NCBI GenBank assembly: GCA_028023455.1 | Contig: JAQFVV010006246.1 | Coordinates: 3,709,501-3,773,500 of the forward strand | DNA length: 64,000 nt | From: Epiperipatus broadwayi | Taxonomy: Eukaryota > Onychophora > Udeonychophora > Euonychophora > Peripatidae | Direction of reading: 5' to 3' | In this document: piece after piece, positions 1-12,188 of the stretch | How the letters are laid out: every line of letters starts with the position of its first letter | Numbering within the stretch: the first letter of the stretch is position 1 | Notes under the pieces: model-generated | The model's database searches: none | The model's input: only the letters and a program-made list of their open reading frames with translations | Told to the model about the DNA's origin: nothing | Translations under genes and position numbers: made by a program

Positions 1-3000
1 ATTATATTTAAATAAGGTTTAATTTTTCTAAAGACATTTGACACTTATATGTATACAGTATTATAGATTCAGTAATTATATATATATATTTTTTAAGTTT
101 ATACGTTCTATATTTATGATACTGAATGCAGCACTAACATTGAGTTTTATGAATAAAATATTGTATGTGCTATACAGTAATGTACTTTTGCTTTTGAGTA
201 AAATGAATTTAAAATACCTATTCTCTGATGTCATCAGTGATGCAAAATTCAAGATGGCTGCCAAAAAAAAATTTTATTTTATTTTCCCAATCGTTATAAA
301 GAATAATCGATTGTAAATCAAAGTAGTGGGTACAAATTGATGATGATTGCTATTGTGAAATATCGTTAAGTAGCCAATCACTAAGCAGGGTAAAGGTGTA
401 TATAATTTGTTTAAAGAAAACAAACAAGTTTAGTAATAAATTTATGAGTTTATTTATTCTGAATAACAATAATATTAATAGATAGGATTAGTAAATCAAC
501 TGGCTAATTGCTAGTTTAACACAGAATCAATTTAGATCAAATAACAGTTCATATTTTTGTAGATAATTAATATATAGAAATCTCTTATACAATTGTAACT
601 TTGTAAGCATCTTACTGCTCTGACACATCACTTGAGATAATGTAATTGGATTATGACTAGAGCTCTTTTTTACTGCTAATACTGGTTCACCCTACACTTA
701 AAGTTTTTCTAATCTTTCAGCTTTTGCTTTTTTCCTTCTCTGAACACTTTGCTATTTCTCTTGACACCATTCACCGAACAGGTGTCAAAACACCATTTGA
801 AGTTCTGAAGGCATTTTTATCAACTTTGTTAATTTTCATAAGATTAGACTTCATTGACTTGCTAATTAATCCATTGCTTTTTGCAGTAAAGTAATTTTCT
901 TTTCTGCATATGATTATTATTTCTGTAGTGCTTTAATAATATCTATATTGATTAGCCTGGATACACACAACTCTATTAATAAAGATATACATACATTCAA
1001 TCAGTATCAACTGTAGTAAAAAGCAATGATATTTGAGGAGGAATTCAGGATTGTAATTGCCACTTAAAAATATCCATGTTCAAATCATACCTACCATATG
1101 GACCAGTGGAAATTTTTTAAGTACTTTTATCATGATCATAATAATTTTAATAAACATTATTTTTTACCTTTTTTTTTACTAAAAATAAAATTATTTTTTG
1201 TGAATATGTACTTTTTGCATCAGTTTTTAATGTGTGGAAAATATTTAAAATGGTATTGTAATTAAGAATTACTATATTATTTTTGAATGCCTATTGTAGT
1301 TTATCTTGGAAAGAAATATTACTAGTCATTTACAGCACTTGAATTATAAATTTGTATTACCATAAGGTCTGCTAAATAAATATCTATAAGCTAAAAGTAT
1401 AACTTTTTCTATGTATCAAGGTTTTATATGCAAATAGAGTAACACATTCAGGAAAATTTTTTATCACAATGGATAAATCTCCAATGAATACTTACTGCCA
1501 AAGCTATTATGTGATGTAACCAAGCAATTTAAATCTGATTCTATTTTAATAACTAACATTTCCAATTTAATTACAAATAAAATAACTTATTCATCACTAA
1601 ATTCAAACATTAATTGATTATGAATCAGAAGTCAGTCATTAGGTAACCTGCAGATAATTATTTTAGAATTATCTACCATGAGAAAGGAATTAGCTTAGAT
1701 TGATTTATTCTTATAATAGTATTTCACTAAGGAACAAATCACTGAATATACAAACATGTATCCAATTTATTATATGACTATAAATAATATTATGGAGTGA
1801 AAAGATTTTATCGATTAATAAAATAATCTAATCAGTTTGCTATATTTCTCTGATAATCTCAGCTATTTCTCCCTAACCTAGGTTTAACCTAATAGTATAT
1901 TTATGGACATCGGACTTTGCCATTCCCACTGTTGAAAGTAAGAATTATACTGATGGTTGTGAGTGGGAGATTTTCTCACTATGCATAATTAGGTACCCAA
2001 CCCTAGCTAGTTCAATCACAGGCTGGGTGGTGAATACACCGATAAAGATATGTTTTATACTCAGATCATATGGTATAGCAATAGATTTTGTCAATCTTAT
2101 TACTTAAGTCATTTCATTTAAATATGAGTCATTTAGAGCTTACAATTCAGCTGACTTTCTATTGACTAATAAATTACATTAAATATTGTATACCCCTATC
2201 TGGTAGCACACATTCACTCACACACATATATAATTAAATCAATGGAAAGTAATTAATTAGATTTAAAAAAATCACTACTGTCATGAGATTACATATATAA
2301 CATCTTTCTTAAGTAATAACTAACATATTTAAGATTATGAGAATTAAATAGAATTTTACAATAAAAGTTCAATATACCTATATGCACTCTGATATATGAA
2401 ATTACAATTTAATAAATGTATAATATTTTACCTCATTTTCCAGGTACTCAAGTCCCTAAGATATGTAAATGTAAACTTGGTATGAGAATGGCCATCTGAA
2501 TTGTTTTTGGTATACTTAATTTATTTCTGGCTTTCTGGAGGGCCAGTTGACATGGTAATTTTCTTTCAGCTTGCAGGAAGTTTTGATCAACACAAATTTC
2601 TGGAGGTAGATGGATAATATCTGTAGCACAATTACATATATGAGCAATGGAACAAAAGCCAAGCATGTTTACAACATTTTATCCCATAGTCAACTTTTTT
2701 ATGTTTGAATACTTATTTAGTTGCATTTCTTTTCTATTCCTCAGTTTCAAAAATGATGAGCCAATGAAATCTCTATTTATACTAGCAATTATAATTACTG
2801 AACTCTAACATTTATGCAAACATTTCTCCAATATGTCTCTGGAGAATTTTTTTTTTTTGTTCACTGTTCTCTCTTTTTTTTTTTCACCTATTCTTCTGGA
2901 ATATTCCATGATCATCCATATCTGGCCACCAATTACCTTTTTTTTTATTATGAAAGAAAATATTTTATTTCTAATCTTACATAAAATCTCCAGCTACTTA

Positions 3001-3430
3001 TTGATGGTTTAGGAATCTTATTTGGGATCCAATCTCTGATAACAAAAATATGTACAATCTCTATCTTTTTTCATTTTCTATTTTTTTTTTTTTTTTGTTA
3101 CTTTCCAAATCCAACTTCCCCTGTCAAGTTATAAAAATTTGACAAAAGAAACATTTTAACACGTTTGAACTAAAAGCAATATTCTCAAAATTTGGAAAGG
3201 CAAAAGTCACAAAAACAAATAATAATAACAAAAAAAAAAAAAATACACAAAACAAAAATATATATTTTTACTCAAACATGTAGAATATCTTATGTATAAA
3301 AAATCTTTTGACAGCAAATCTGTCTTTTATCAAAAGAAAAAATGTAAAGTTATAAACATCATTTTTAATCTTCCCTCACATTTTATATAATATAAAATAA
3401 TACATTGTACCTGTCAAAATATGTTTATCC
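1..3430. other. A/T-rich non-coding stretch
   Basis: No convincing gene is seen on either strand. The short ORFs here are low-complexity (I, Y, F, N, L rich) and show no domain. The stretch has long T and A homopolymers, notably around 2848-2885, 3069-3100 and 3230-3245. A slightly less A/T-rich patch at about 1860-2050 resembles dispersed-repeat sequence but I cannot assign it. Confidence 0.6.
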
Positions 3431-3439
3431 ATCTAACAT

Positions 3440-3556
3440 GAGCTGGAACTCACAAAATGTACTCCAAACCCAGCCAAGCCCGATATTTAGGTTAGGGACC
3501 AACCTGGATTCGAACCCACTCTCTAAGCCCCAGATCAAACACCTAATGGATAACAT
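3440..3556 (-). repeat. tRNA-derived SINE-like fragment
   Basis: Read on the minus strand, this patch resembles the 5' head of a tRNA-derived SINE. An A-box-like segment near 3530-3550 (ATTAGGTGTTTGA) is followed about 30 nt later by GGGTTCGAATCC, a near-perfect RNA polymerase III B box, at about 3507-3518. The patch is much richer in G+C than its surroundings. No intact tRNA cloverleaf or anticodon arm could be drawn. A decayed tRNA pseudogene is the alternative. Confidence 0.5.
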
Positions 3557-5253
3557 AAAAATGATGACACATGAGAATTAATTCTTAAGACTGGCCCACT
3601 AGCAGAGCAGAGAAGACAATGAGACTCATGGACTTAAACATATATATTAACAATTTCAGTACTAGAGACATTCCCATGATAAAATCTAAATATATTTAAT
3701 TAATAGGAGCTTTACTAATGAATAGGTATGATCAGTTAGTGAATTGGATTGATTTAATAATGAGACAGAAACTGATATATGATGAATTAGTAATATATTT
3801 ATTGACAATTACATATATATTTTGATATAACCCATTATTTAGTGTTGGATAATGTACGCAGGCATTTTTATTTACTGATTAAGCAGCATTAATCTAGGCA
3901 ATTGTACAACAATAATTGATACGTTGGCAAAATAAGTTTGTTGCTATTATTTAATGGAGCCAAATATGCTATATAATAAATCACTACATTCCACTTATTA
4001 CTTATGCTGTTTCATAATCAATTCGAGTGACTATTATACATGTAATCAAACCAAGTCTGGAGAGAAGCTTAATAATACATCTGATTATGACAAATTTATA
4101 TAATAAATATGGATATATAAAGCATCCCAGATAACTTTAGATAGAATGGATTTTCAAGAATGCTTCAGCTCAATGCCAAAGACCGCATATTAGCAAGGTA
4201 GAGTTGGCTATAAATATTTTTCTAATAAGCTATGCACAAGTAAAATATAATAGTAAAGTTCTGTGGATGGATGAATAGATTTTAGGGTTTTTGTGACCAA
4301 CACCGGTTTACCCAATGACCGATCATCATGCTGCTAAACGAGAATCTTGATTTGGTTCATAAGATGAGGGGGGGGCTTACGCACTAATCTGGCCCTGAGT
4401 TCAGTCTTAGCTACTGCACTACCCTAAGAGAGGAAGATGGGCTGGATGCACTGTGGCTTCATCTTATATATAAAACAAAAAAATGATAAAATATTGATAA
4501 ATTTCACATCCCCCAAGCTGAAGTATTTTATAAATTAAATACCATACATTTATGTGAACACTAGTTTATCAGCCTGATCAAAAGAGCCAACTCTTCTGTA
4601 GTATGAGAAATACGTATTTGCTACTGTTGGCAATATATATATAAACTTTACTTTATCCCATTCAATCTTTTCAGTTATCTATAATTAATAAACTCTTAAA
4701 AGGGAAAGTATATTTAAGGGACTTACAAATACTTTAATCAGAAATATATACTTATGATTTACACTCCATGCTATTTTAACTTTTAGTAACGTAATAATTA
4801 AAGGTTGCAAATTTGGATTTATAAGCCACATTTTATATTTACATTAATTAATTAATAACTGACAAAATAACAATGAGCACAAAAGGGTCGCTATTATTTA
4901 TAGATTAGGGTTTCAAAACAGCACACTAAATGATGCTATAATTAATAACAATACGAAGATTCTAAATAATATCTTCAAAAAAATATTTTGTAACTAAAAG
5001 CACACCATTTCGAAACATAGTCATAATTAATAATAATTAAAATAAGCAAAAGAGAAATAAATATAACTGCAGTGCTTAAGTTATATAGCAAAACATTAAG
5101 TTAATAAAATAAATTAGCAAAAGTATGTCATTTATAAAATTCAAATATTATTTATAAGATAAGACAGAGTTTACATTAATATAGTTAGCCAACCTGTACT
5201 TTAAAGAAATAATGATTACTTCAGATTTTACACAGAGCTCTGTGATTTTAATT
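3557..5253. other. Non-coding stretch with one G+C-richer patch
   Basis: No gene is seen. At about 4264-4470 there is a G+C-richer segment with a run of eight G at about 4369-4376 and weak SINE-like character. It stands out from the A/T-rich flanks but matches nothing I can name. Confidence 0.45.
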
Positions 5254-5447
5254 GATATTAAAATGGTTCTCATACAGCTGGACTTGGGTTACTCAAGCTG
5301 AATGAAGGTGAGTTTTTTTAGAAGCTTATAGCATCTTCTATGTAGTTGGGGTACGATTTAAGATGGTATTTCTATAGCTGGACTGGGTACTTGAATGGGG
5401 ACAAAGATGAGTTCTTTGTAGCGGCTTATGGCATCTTCTATTTGTTA
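5254..5447. repeat. Imperfect ~100-bp tandem duplication
   Basis: Two imperfect direct copies lie head to tail at about 5254-5353 and 5354-5447. Each has a motif like CAGCTGGACT..GGGT, then GATGAGTT or GGTGAGTT, then AGCTTATAGCATCTTCTAT or GGCTTATGGCATCTTCTAT. The copies differ at roughly a quarter of positions, so the duplication is old. The sequence continues at higher G+C content to about 5560. A 70-codon ORF (5428-5640, +) starts in the second copy but has no recognisable domain. Confidence 0.55.
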
Positions 5448-5640
5448 CAATAAGCTTGTTAGGGCAATGTTGGTTGCTGCTTGGGCCTTGGGTGGATCAA
5501 ACTTTGATTTTCCACCATGGGAAAGGCAGCAAATTCTTGCCTGTCTAACAGGACATAGCAAAATTAACAATTTTTCAGCTTCTGTTAGTAACAGTTCTTC
5601 AAAAAAAAATAATGGAGTTCTTTTCCCATTTAAAATATAG

Positions 5641-6736
5641 CCTATTTATATATTTCCACCTACCAAGTTTTAACACCTTTTGGAATTTCGTTTGCCTCGG
5701 GACTAATTGACTTTTAATTTTAAAAAAATCATACAATCTGATTTTCTTCTACTAATAAAGTCTCTGAGGTGTTATATTTCATCTACTTTAAAAACTTTTA
5801 ATTAAAATATATAAATTATATCATTCTGATTTTGATTTCAATAATTAAATTACTTTTTTAGGTGTTATAAATTTTTATGGCCTAGCAGATAGTAGTATTC
5901 TGATTTAATGATAAAGTCTTTGTTACAAACAAATTCAATCAGTAAACTATATTTTACTTTTACCCAATACAGATGTGGTCACTAATTGATTTTTTATTTA
6001 CAACAAAATTCTCATTTTTAATTATAACCCAATGACTTTTATTTTAAACTTGATATAAACAACCTTTTTAATCATATTTTCCTTCCCTATATTGTTTGTT
6101 TAAAAAAAGCAAATTTGACAGATCTAAAAAAAAATACTTTAGTTTCAGTTATATCTATAAAACATTAAATCAAAAAACCGTAAGCATATTTTAAAGAAAA
6201 CATTTTACATTATATCTTTTTATTTAATCTTAAATATATATATGAATCATTATACCATCATTCCATGGTTTAAATTCTCCATCCACATATGAATATAATA
6301 CAAATATAAAATTCAAAATTGACTTATAAATTAATAAAACATTTTATAACAAATTATGAGCATTTCTATACTATAATTTTATTAATCCTGTCTAATTATT
6401 GCGTACTTTCTCGTATGTAAATGGATGAAGCCATGATAGCAAATTTTACTGCTTGACTTAGATTTGAAACTAGATCAGATGAGTAGGCCATTAGGTTAAT
6501 GATGAAAAGGAAAGCAGGCCAGGAGGTTTCCATTTCAATATATATATATGCATTTTCTCATTGACATTTGTCATTTTAACAATCTTATATATGCACCTTT
6601 CATGAAACAATATACTGAATAATAAATCACATGAACAACATGAGTTATAAAATGTTTACTTATATAAATTCTTTAATAATTATATGCATCTGTATGTTTC
6701 CAGGTATGTGCATGAATATCTATAATACCCCTTGTA
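5641..6736. other. A/T-rich non-coding stretch
   Basis: I see no gene or repeat here. It is low-complexity A/T sequence. The right edge at about 6737-6766 is a small inverted repeat (GTAACAGGG ... CCTGTTAC) enclosing a B-box-like GGTTCGAACTC. That could be a tRNA/SINE relic next to the LINE 3' end. Confidence 0.45.
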
Positions 6737-6766
6737 ACAGGGTTCGAACTCAGTTCCTGTTACCAT

Positions 6767-7860
6767 ATATATATATATTATCAATCATTATCAGTCCACT
6801 GCAGGATAAAAGTCTCTCCAAGTTCAATCCATGTTTTCCTATCTTTAGTTTCTCTTCTCCACATCACTCCTGCACACTTTTTTATTTCATCCATCCATCT
6901 CACATGTGGTCTCTTTCTGGATCTTTTACAATTTCTTGGAATCCAGTTTAAAATTTCAATTGTCCATCTATTATCATCTTTTCTAGCAATATGTCCAGTC
7001 CAACTCCACTTCAGTCTTTTAATTTTTTCAATGAGGTCAGTAACACCTGTTTGTTCTCTTACCCATACATTGTGTTTTCGATCTCTTCTTGTTACTCCCA
7101 ACATGCATCTCTCTATACTTCTTTGAGTGGTCTGATGTCTTTGTATTGCTCTTCTATTAAGTGTCCAAGTCTCAGATCCATAAGTAAGAAACTGGCAAAA
7201 CACATTTATTAAAAACCTTCCTTTTTAAACACATAGGCATATTTCCTTTCAGTATCAAGTTATTTCTACCAAAAGCACTCCAACCAAGTTTAATTCTATG
7301 ATTATTTTCATCTATTATGTTTCCAGCTGTATTAATAATCTGACAAAAATATTTGTAACTGTTAACTACTTCTAACTCATCATAATCAATCTTTATTTTC
7401 ATATTTTGAAAAAATCCATTAAACATTACTTTAGTCTTTTTAACATTTATCTTTAGTCTTACTTTCATGTGATAACTCCTGCAACATTTCCTGCGGCTCT
7501 AAAGCATTATTTGCAAAAACAACTACATCATCTGCAAAATCTAAATGACTTAAATAATCTCCATTTACTTTTACTCCTTTAGTTTCCCATTTTAATCCAC
7601 AAAATATTTCTTGCAGCACTGCTGTAAAAAGTTTTGGAGATATGGAATCACTCTGTCTTACACCCTTTTCAATGTTGATTTTCCTACTATCATTATGTAA
7701 TCTAATTGTTGCTGTTGCATTTTTATAAATACTCTTTAAAATATGACAATATCTTGGATCTACACCTTGATGATCCAATGCTTTAATCACTGAAGAAATG
7801 TTTATAGAATCAAATGCCTTTTCATAATCTACAAATCCTAAGCATAATGGCAACTCTATA
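6767..7860 (-). pseudogene. 5'-truncated RTE-type LINE (reverse transcriptase relic)
   Basis: Three overlapping minus-strand reading frames (7440-7853, 7172-7468, 6781-7203) together cover the second half of a non-LTR retrotransposon ORF2. The first has the RT motifs FVDYEKAFD, GVRQSDSISPKLF (usually GxRQGDxxSP) and FADDVVVF, the catalytic aspartate pair. The last has the C-terminal signature YGSETWTLNRR and a W-x-GHIARK block. This is the RTE-like family often annotated in invertebrates as endonuclease-reverse transcriptase. At least two frameshifts and loss of everything before the RT core make it dead. The 3' end abuts an (AT)n tract at 6767-6780, as RTE elements often end in simple repeats rather than poly(A). 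It shares about 300 bp of close homology with the copy at 25557-26135. Confidence 0.85.
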
Positions 7861-8680
7861 TAAACTCACAGTCTATAGTCAAATCTAAGTGTTAATTTAA
7901 TCACTTTTTATCTCAAACAGAAAAAAATAGAAATGATGATAGTGATAAAATGTGCAAAATATAATTCTAATATGATTTTAATATTATAAATTATGAGCAT
8001 GCTTTCATGTATAGATAACAGCAAACATTTTAATATTATTTTTGCAATTCCAGAATCAATTATTGCACTGTGAATCAAAAAATTTGGATTATTTTTTTTT
8101 TACAATAATGAGTTTATCATTGCAAATGTTTACCACTTTGATTGTACCAATGGTAATGTAACCAATTGGGTTACATGGCACACAAGAGCATAATTGTGTG
8201 GGTGCATATATATATACATATATATAAAGGAAATGAAAAGCCGCAATAAACATAAACAAAATTTTTTACATTTCTTGGAATAAAAATAATCATAGTAAAA
8301 GGTTGAATAACTGGATTTAAAAATAAAATTTTATTATGAAATAAAGATTTAAAAAGATCTAATAAAATTAATATTTTTATTCTGATTTCAAAATTTAAAA
8401 ATAAGCATGTTTTTTGATAATTGTAAAATATCTATTTTGAAATCTGTTTAATTAATTGATAAATTTCTCTATCTAAATAAAAACATGTATATCACACTTT
8501 GATGAAAATTTCAAACTTGTTTTCAAAAGAGATTAGAGAGATTAAAAACAGTTTTTTAATGTAGTCAAAATAAGAGTCATGGATCACATGACCCTATCTC
8601 TTAAGCTTGTAAGTTATAAACAATGAGGATTGCCAATTCCTCAACAAGCTTTGTGATAAATGCTTAGCCAGAGCCAGCAC
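7861..8680. other. A/T-rich non-coding stretch
   Basis: No gene is seen. It contains a short (TA)n tract near 8203-8225 and otherwise featureless sequence. Confidence 0.5.
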
Positions 8681-8968
8681 TTAAAATATCTCTGTCAGGA
8701 AACCTCCCCCCAAACCCCTGACCATGGTGTCATACTTTGGCACTTTACCAAGACTATAAAAGGTTTGGATAAAAAGATTAGAACAGTCTGGGTAGTAGTT
8801 TTTGAAAAGAGGGTTGTCTAATATAGTTTGGGTAATATTGTTGTAAGAGTTAGCTGCAGTTTGTTGATAACTGTAGCAGAGAGTGGCCACAGTAAAGCTA
8901 GATGCAAGGATGGCTGGCAGAATTATATAGAGAACTGCCATAAAGATGTAAAAATTTAAGGAAGGCAA
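8681..8968 (-). CDS. Unexplained ORF with hydrophobic N terminus
   Basis: An open frame of 95 codons on the minus strand, in a patch with more even base composition than its flanks. It is open from a stop at 8990-8992. No ATG begins the listed frame: the first codon is TTG, and the first ATG is at about 8941 (MAVLYI...). The first ~30 residues form one strongly hydrophobic segment like a signal peptide or membrane helix. After it comes a polar stretch with NNIT (a possible N-glycosylation site), two cysteines and several tyrosines, ending at TAA. I recognise no domain. It could be one exon of a membrane protein, a fragment of a transposon, or chance. Confidence is low that it is a gene. Confidence 0.2.
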   Translation of the reverse strand: MPSLNFYIFMAVLYIILPAILASSFTVATLCYSYQQTAANSYNNITQTILDNPLFKNYYPDCSNLFIQTFYSLGKVPKYDTMVRGLGGGFLTEIF

Positions 8969-8992
8969 AGGGACAAGTCCAGCTGCAGTCTA

Positions 8993-11900
8993 CTAATTTA
9001 CTATACTGGAGTTTTGAATCATGAAGCCAGACCCACTTCCATATTCACTAGCCTAGACAGCTGCTTACCTATATCAATTAGCCTTAAAGGTGGACAAAAC
9101 AGTTGGATGATCTGAGGTATATGTGAAACTAAATCAAAGCCAACAAACCTGATTCTTTACCTGATTTATGACAAGCCAGTCTATTAGCTTGCCCAAGAAA
9201 ATCCCATCAGTTGCTGAAGAAGTAATTATATGAATGCTGATGTATCTATATGCAGAGAAGCACAGATAAACATATTTACAGGTAATAGTGAATAATGTTA
9301 TATATAATGATAATGAAATTTTAAACAATTTCAATCCTAAAAATGACATTCTAATAGTGACATATATAATCTATAATGATTATTTAAAATCATTTATTAA
9401 GAAAACAAAAAGACATTTTAAAAATTAAACATATATAAAATGATTTTATTTTTCGTTTATTAAAAAAAAGAGAGATAGACATTTTAAAATTGAAACAAAT
9501 GCAAATAATTTTAACTAGATTTTAAAAAAATCAAAAAAAGTGAAGAATAGATTATTCTATAATCTAAATTTAAAGACATAGATAATTAATCAATCAAAAC
9601 AGTTTGTTGAAAACTGATTTTATTTATTTATTTATTTATTTAAAAAGTAAACTTTAAACAGTAATGAGAGAATTAATGACTGATTTATATATATATTATA
9701 CATGTATATATGAACCCTATATACTCTTAATGTATTTTAACCAAGGAATTAATTATGGAAAGTATATTTTAAATAACTTTTATTGTATCAAACTAAAATA
9801 TATAAACATCAGTAAGTGCATAACTGGCTAAACATATAAATATATCAAATCTTGTCCTATAAAAAGAAAAATGAGGCTTTGCTATTAACAAATATGATAA
9901 AAAATGAAATTTGTTTATATAATTAATCAATTGTTGTAACATCCATATGTGCACAAATTATATATATGTGTGTGTGTGTGTTTTGAATAAACCTATTGGG
10001 ACATATATGTAAACCCATGTGTTTTGTGTCATTTGAAAGTGACAACTAAAAATGTTCATTTTGTAATAAGTCAAATATGTTCAGATCCTGTATGTGTGTA
10101 TATAGATCAATGCTTATCAAGTACAACATATATGTAAAATTCAATCATTTTTATTTTATTATTAAATGTCATTTCAAATATGTTCAGCCACATGTCTGTG
10201 TGCTAATTGTGTTTTATATAAACTCATTAAGAGACATTCTAAATGACTGAAATAACTTGAATATCGTAAATCACATATATGTACATCATAATATGATAAA
10301 TTTTTTATTATTGTTTGTTAATCAAAATCAGAACGCTTCTAATTGTAGAACCATACTCTAGAAACCTTAGTTTTATTTTTTTATTGTTGTTAATAAACTT
10401 GTATTCAATTATTAAAAAGTGTATTGCATCATCTCTTGGTCACCATGACAGTAATAGAGATTATGTTCTCTGAGATAGATTCAAGTATAATGATGGAATA
10501 CATAGATGGGGATTATTTAATGCTTCATTTGACAAGGGTTCTGTTTTAGTGCAAAGAGTATATTCTTCAAAGTCTCTACATTACATTTTATTTTAGTTTA
10601 GTCTTATTAGAAATGAAGGTTATAGTTGGCCAGTGCATTAGTGGCACTAAATAGCCAGAGCATTGATGATGATCAGCATGTTTTAATATCCCAGCATTAT
10701 TGTCTCAATTCTTATGTATTATGGTGTATGAGCACTTAGTTGGTGCATGAAAATTAATGATTTTAATAATCTGCCATAAGTTGGCAAGAGCTAAATAATT
10801 AGCCTAGTCTACAGAAAACCCATTTCCATTCCAGTTATCTGATTGACTGTTGATTTATATTTGTGTATTATTCAAATCCAGTCACAAGATTGAATGTTGA
10901 TTTATTGTATTGATGTATTTTGATTATTCATTCATGATGATGGATGTTTATTTCTTTTGAGTATTACTCATACCTTCATGTATTTATTGATAATGCTGGT
11001 TGAATTTATTTCTTCTACTTATAGTTGCTCTGATGAGGAACTGATGTCTTTTGATCTAACTAGCTGATCTCTGAGAGATTTTTATGATCTCATGCTCTTG
11101 TAATATATATTTTTGGATTTTTTTAATAATAATTAATTTGATATTTCATTTTAAATTGATTGGGAGTGATGATGATTTTTCATCACCCAAGGGACCTAAT
11201 TCTCCCAGATATCCCATCCCATTACAGTAAGATATATATGACAAAAATGATTGCTGCTATACTATGCAAGGATACTCCACAAAATTTTTATTTTCTAATT
11301 TTTAATGTTCTTTTCTGATTATAGGTGATTGAATCAGTGAGTTTTGTGATAGTGGATATGCTGTAGTATTGAATATATTACTTTAGTATTGATTATTAAT
11401 AAAGATTTATAATTATATTATCCCTATATTCTGAAACCATAATAATAACACAGTAATATATAAGACTTAATTTGAGAAATTAATTGTAGAAATCTTAATG
11501 CTGTCAAAATTTTTTAATTCCTTGTTTTAGTAGTATAAATAGCCTTTTATTTTCATAATGTGTATTACATTGTAAAATAATTTATCTTGCTATGTAACTA
11601 ATTTAAACTGATTACCAATACTTTGTTTTAGAAATTATTACTAATTGTCAGTTTAAAATCCTTATTGTTTATAAAGATTGAAAAATTTTTTTTGTTTTTT
11701 TCTTTAACATTTTTTGTTTTATAACTTATATTATTGTTATTCTATAACATTTTTTTTAATGATATTTCATTATGGTATTGCATTTATAAATCATTTTTAA
11801 CTGTAAGTCATTGATTTGAATTGAAATAAAAATAATTTAATAGTTAGTTGCTAAGGAAATCACATAACATTTGGGCATTGGAAGTGATAGATTGATGTTT

Positions 11901-12006
11901 GATCTAGGAAATTTTACAACAAATCTGCTATTGTACTAATCAACACAGAGCATTGATCTTAATATATGACCTTTTTAAAAATCAGGATTAATATATTTAA
12001 TTTTAG
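8993..12006. other. A/T-rich non-coding stretch upstream of the first CUB exon
   Basis: No exon or gene could be supported. There is a (TTTA)n tract at about 9620-9642 and a (TG)n tract at about 9966-9981. The right part is probably intron, because exon 12007-12188 needs a preceding coding exon to complete its first codon. That exon was not found in the window. Confidence 0.5.
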
Positions 12007-12188
12007 AATGTGGTGGTATTTTTGCTGTATCTTCTGGTAGTATTGCATCTCCTAGATATCCAGACAATTATCCTGCCAAAAGTGATTGCTCTTGGATAAT
12101 CACAATTGACCCAATTCATACTATTCAATTGACATTTGTTACTTTTAATGTGGAATCCCAAGAAAACTGTTCATACAATTATGTAGCT
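12007..12188 (+). CDS. CUB-domain protein exon, first half of CUB 1 (cubilin-like)
   Basis: The exon follows an acceptor ending TTTTAG and stops at a strong donor, GTAAGT at 12189. It starts with the last two bases of a codon and ends in phase 0, giving 60 complete codons. The product shows the CUB opening: ECGG, then GSIASPRYPDNYP, then CSWIITID, then a strand with T-F-N-V-E-S, a third Cys and Y-V-A. Cysteines 1, 2 and 3 of the four-Cys CUB pattern are present. The Glu of the calcium site is kept, but the residue normally Asp after Cys3 (C-x2-D-Y) is Asn here. CUB domains are ~110-residue extracellular beta-sandwich modules that bind protein ligands. Tandem CUBs without other modules suggest cubilin, an endocytic receptor for protein uptake. 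This assignment rests on domain arrangement, not on a database match. Confidence 0.85.

Noticed and set aside
38-316. 92-codon ORF at the window start and its antisense
   Set aside because: Low-complexity, A/T-driven composition on both strands with no motif.
5428-5640. 70-codon plus-strand ORF
   Set aside because: It starts inside a tandem duplication, has no domain and no splice or promoter context. It is kept only as a remark under the repeat.
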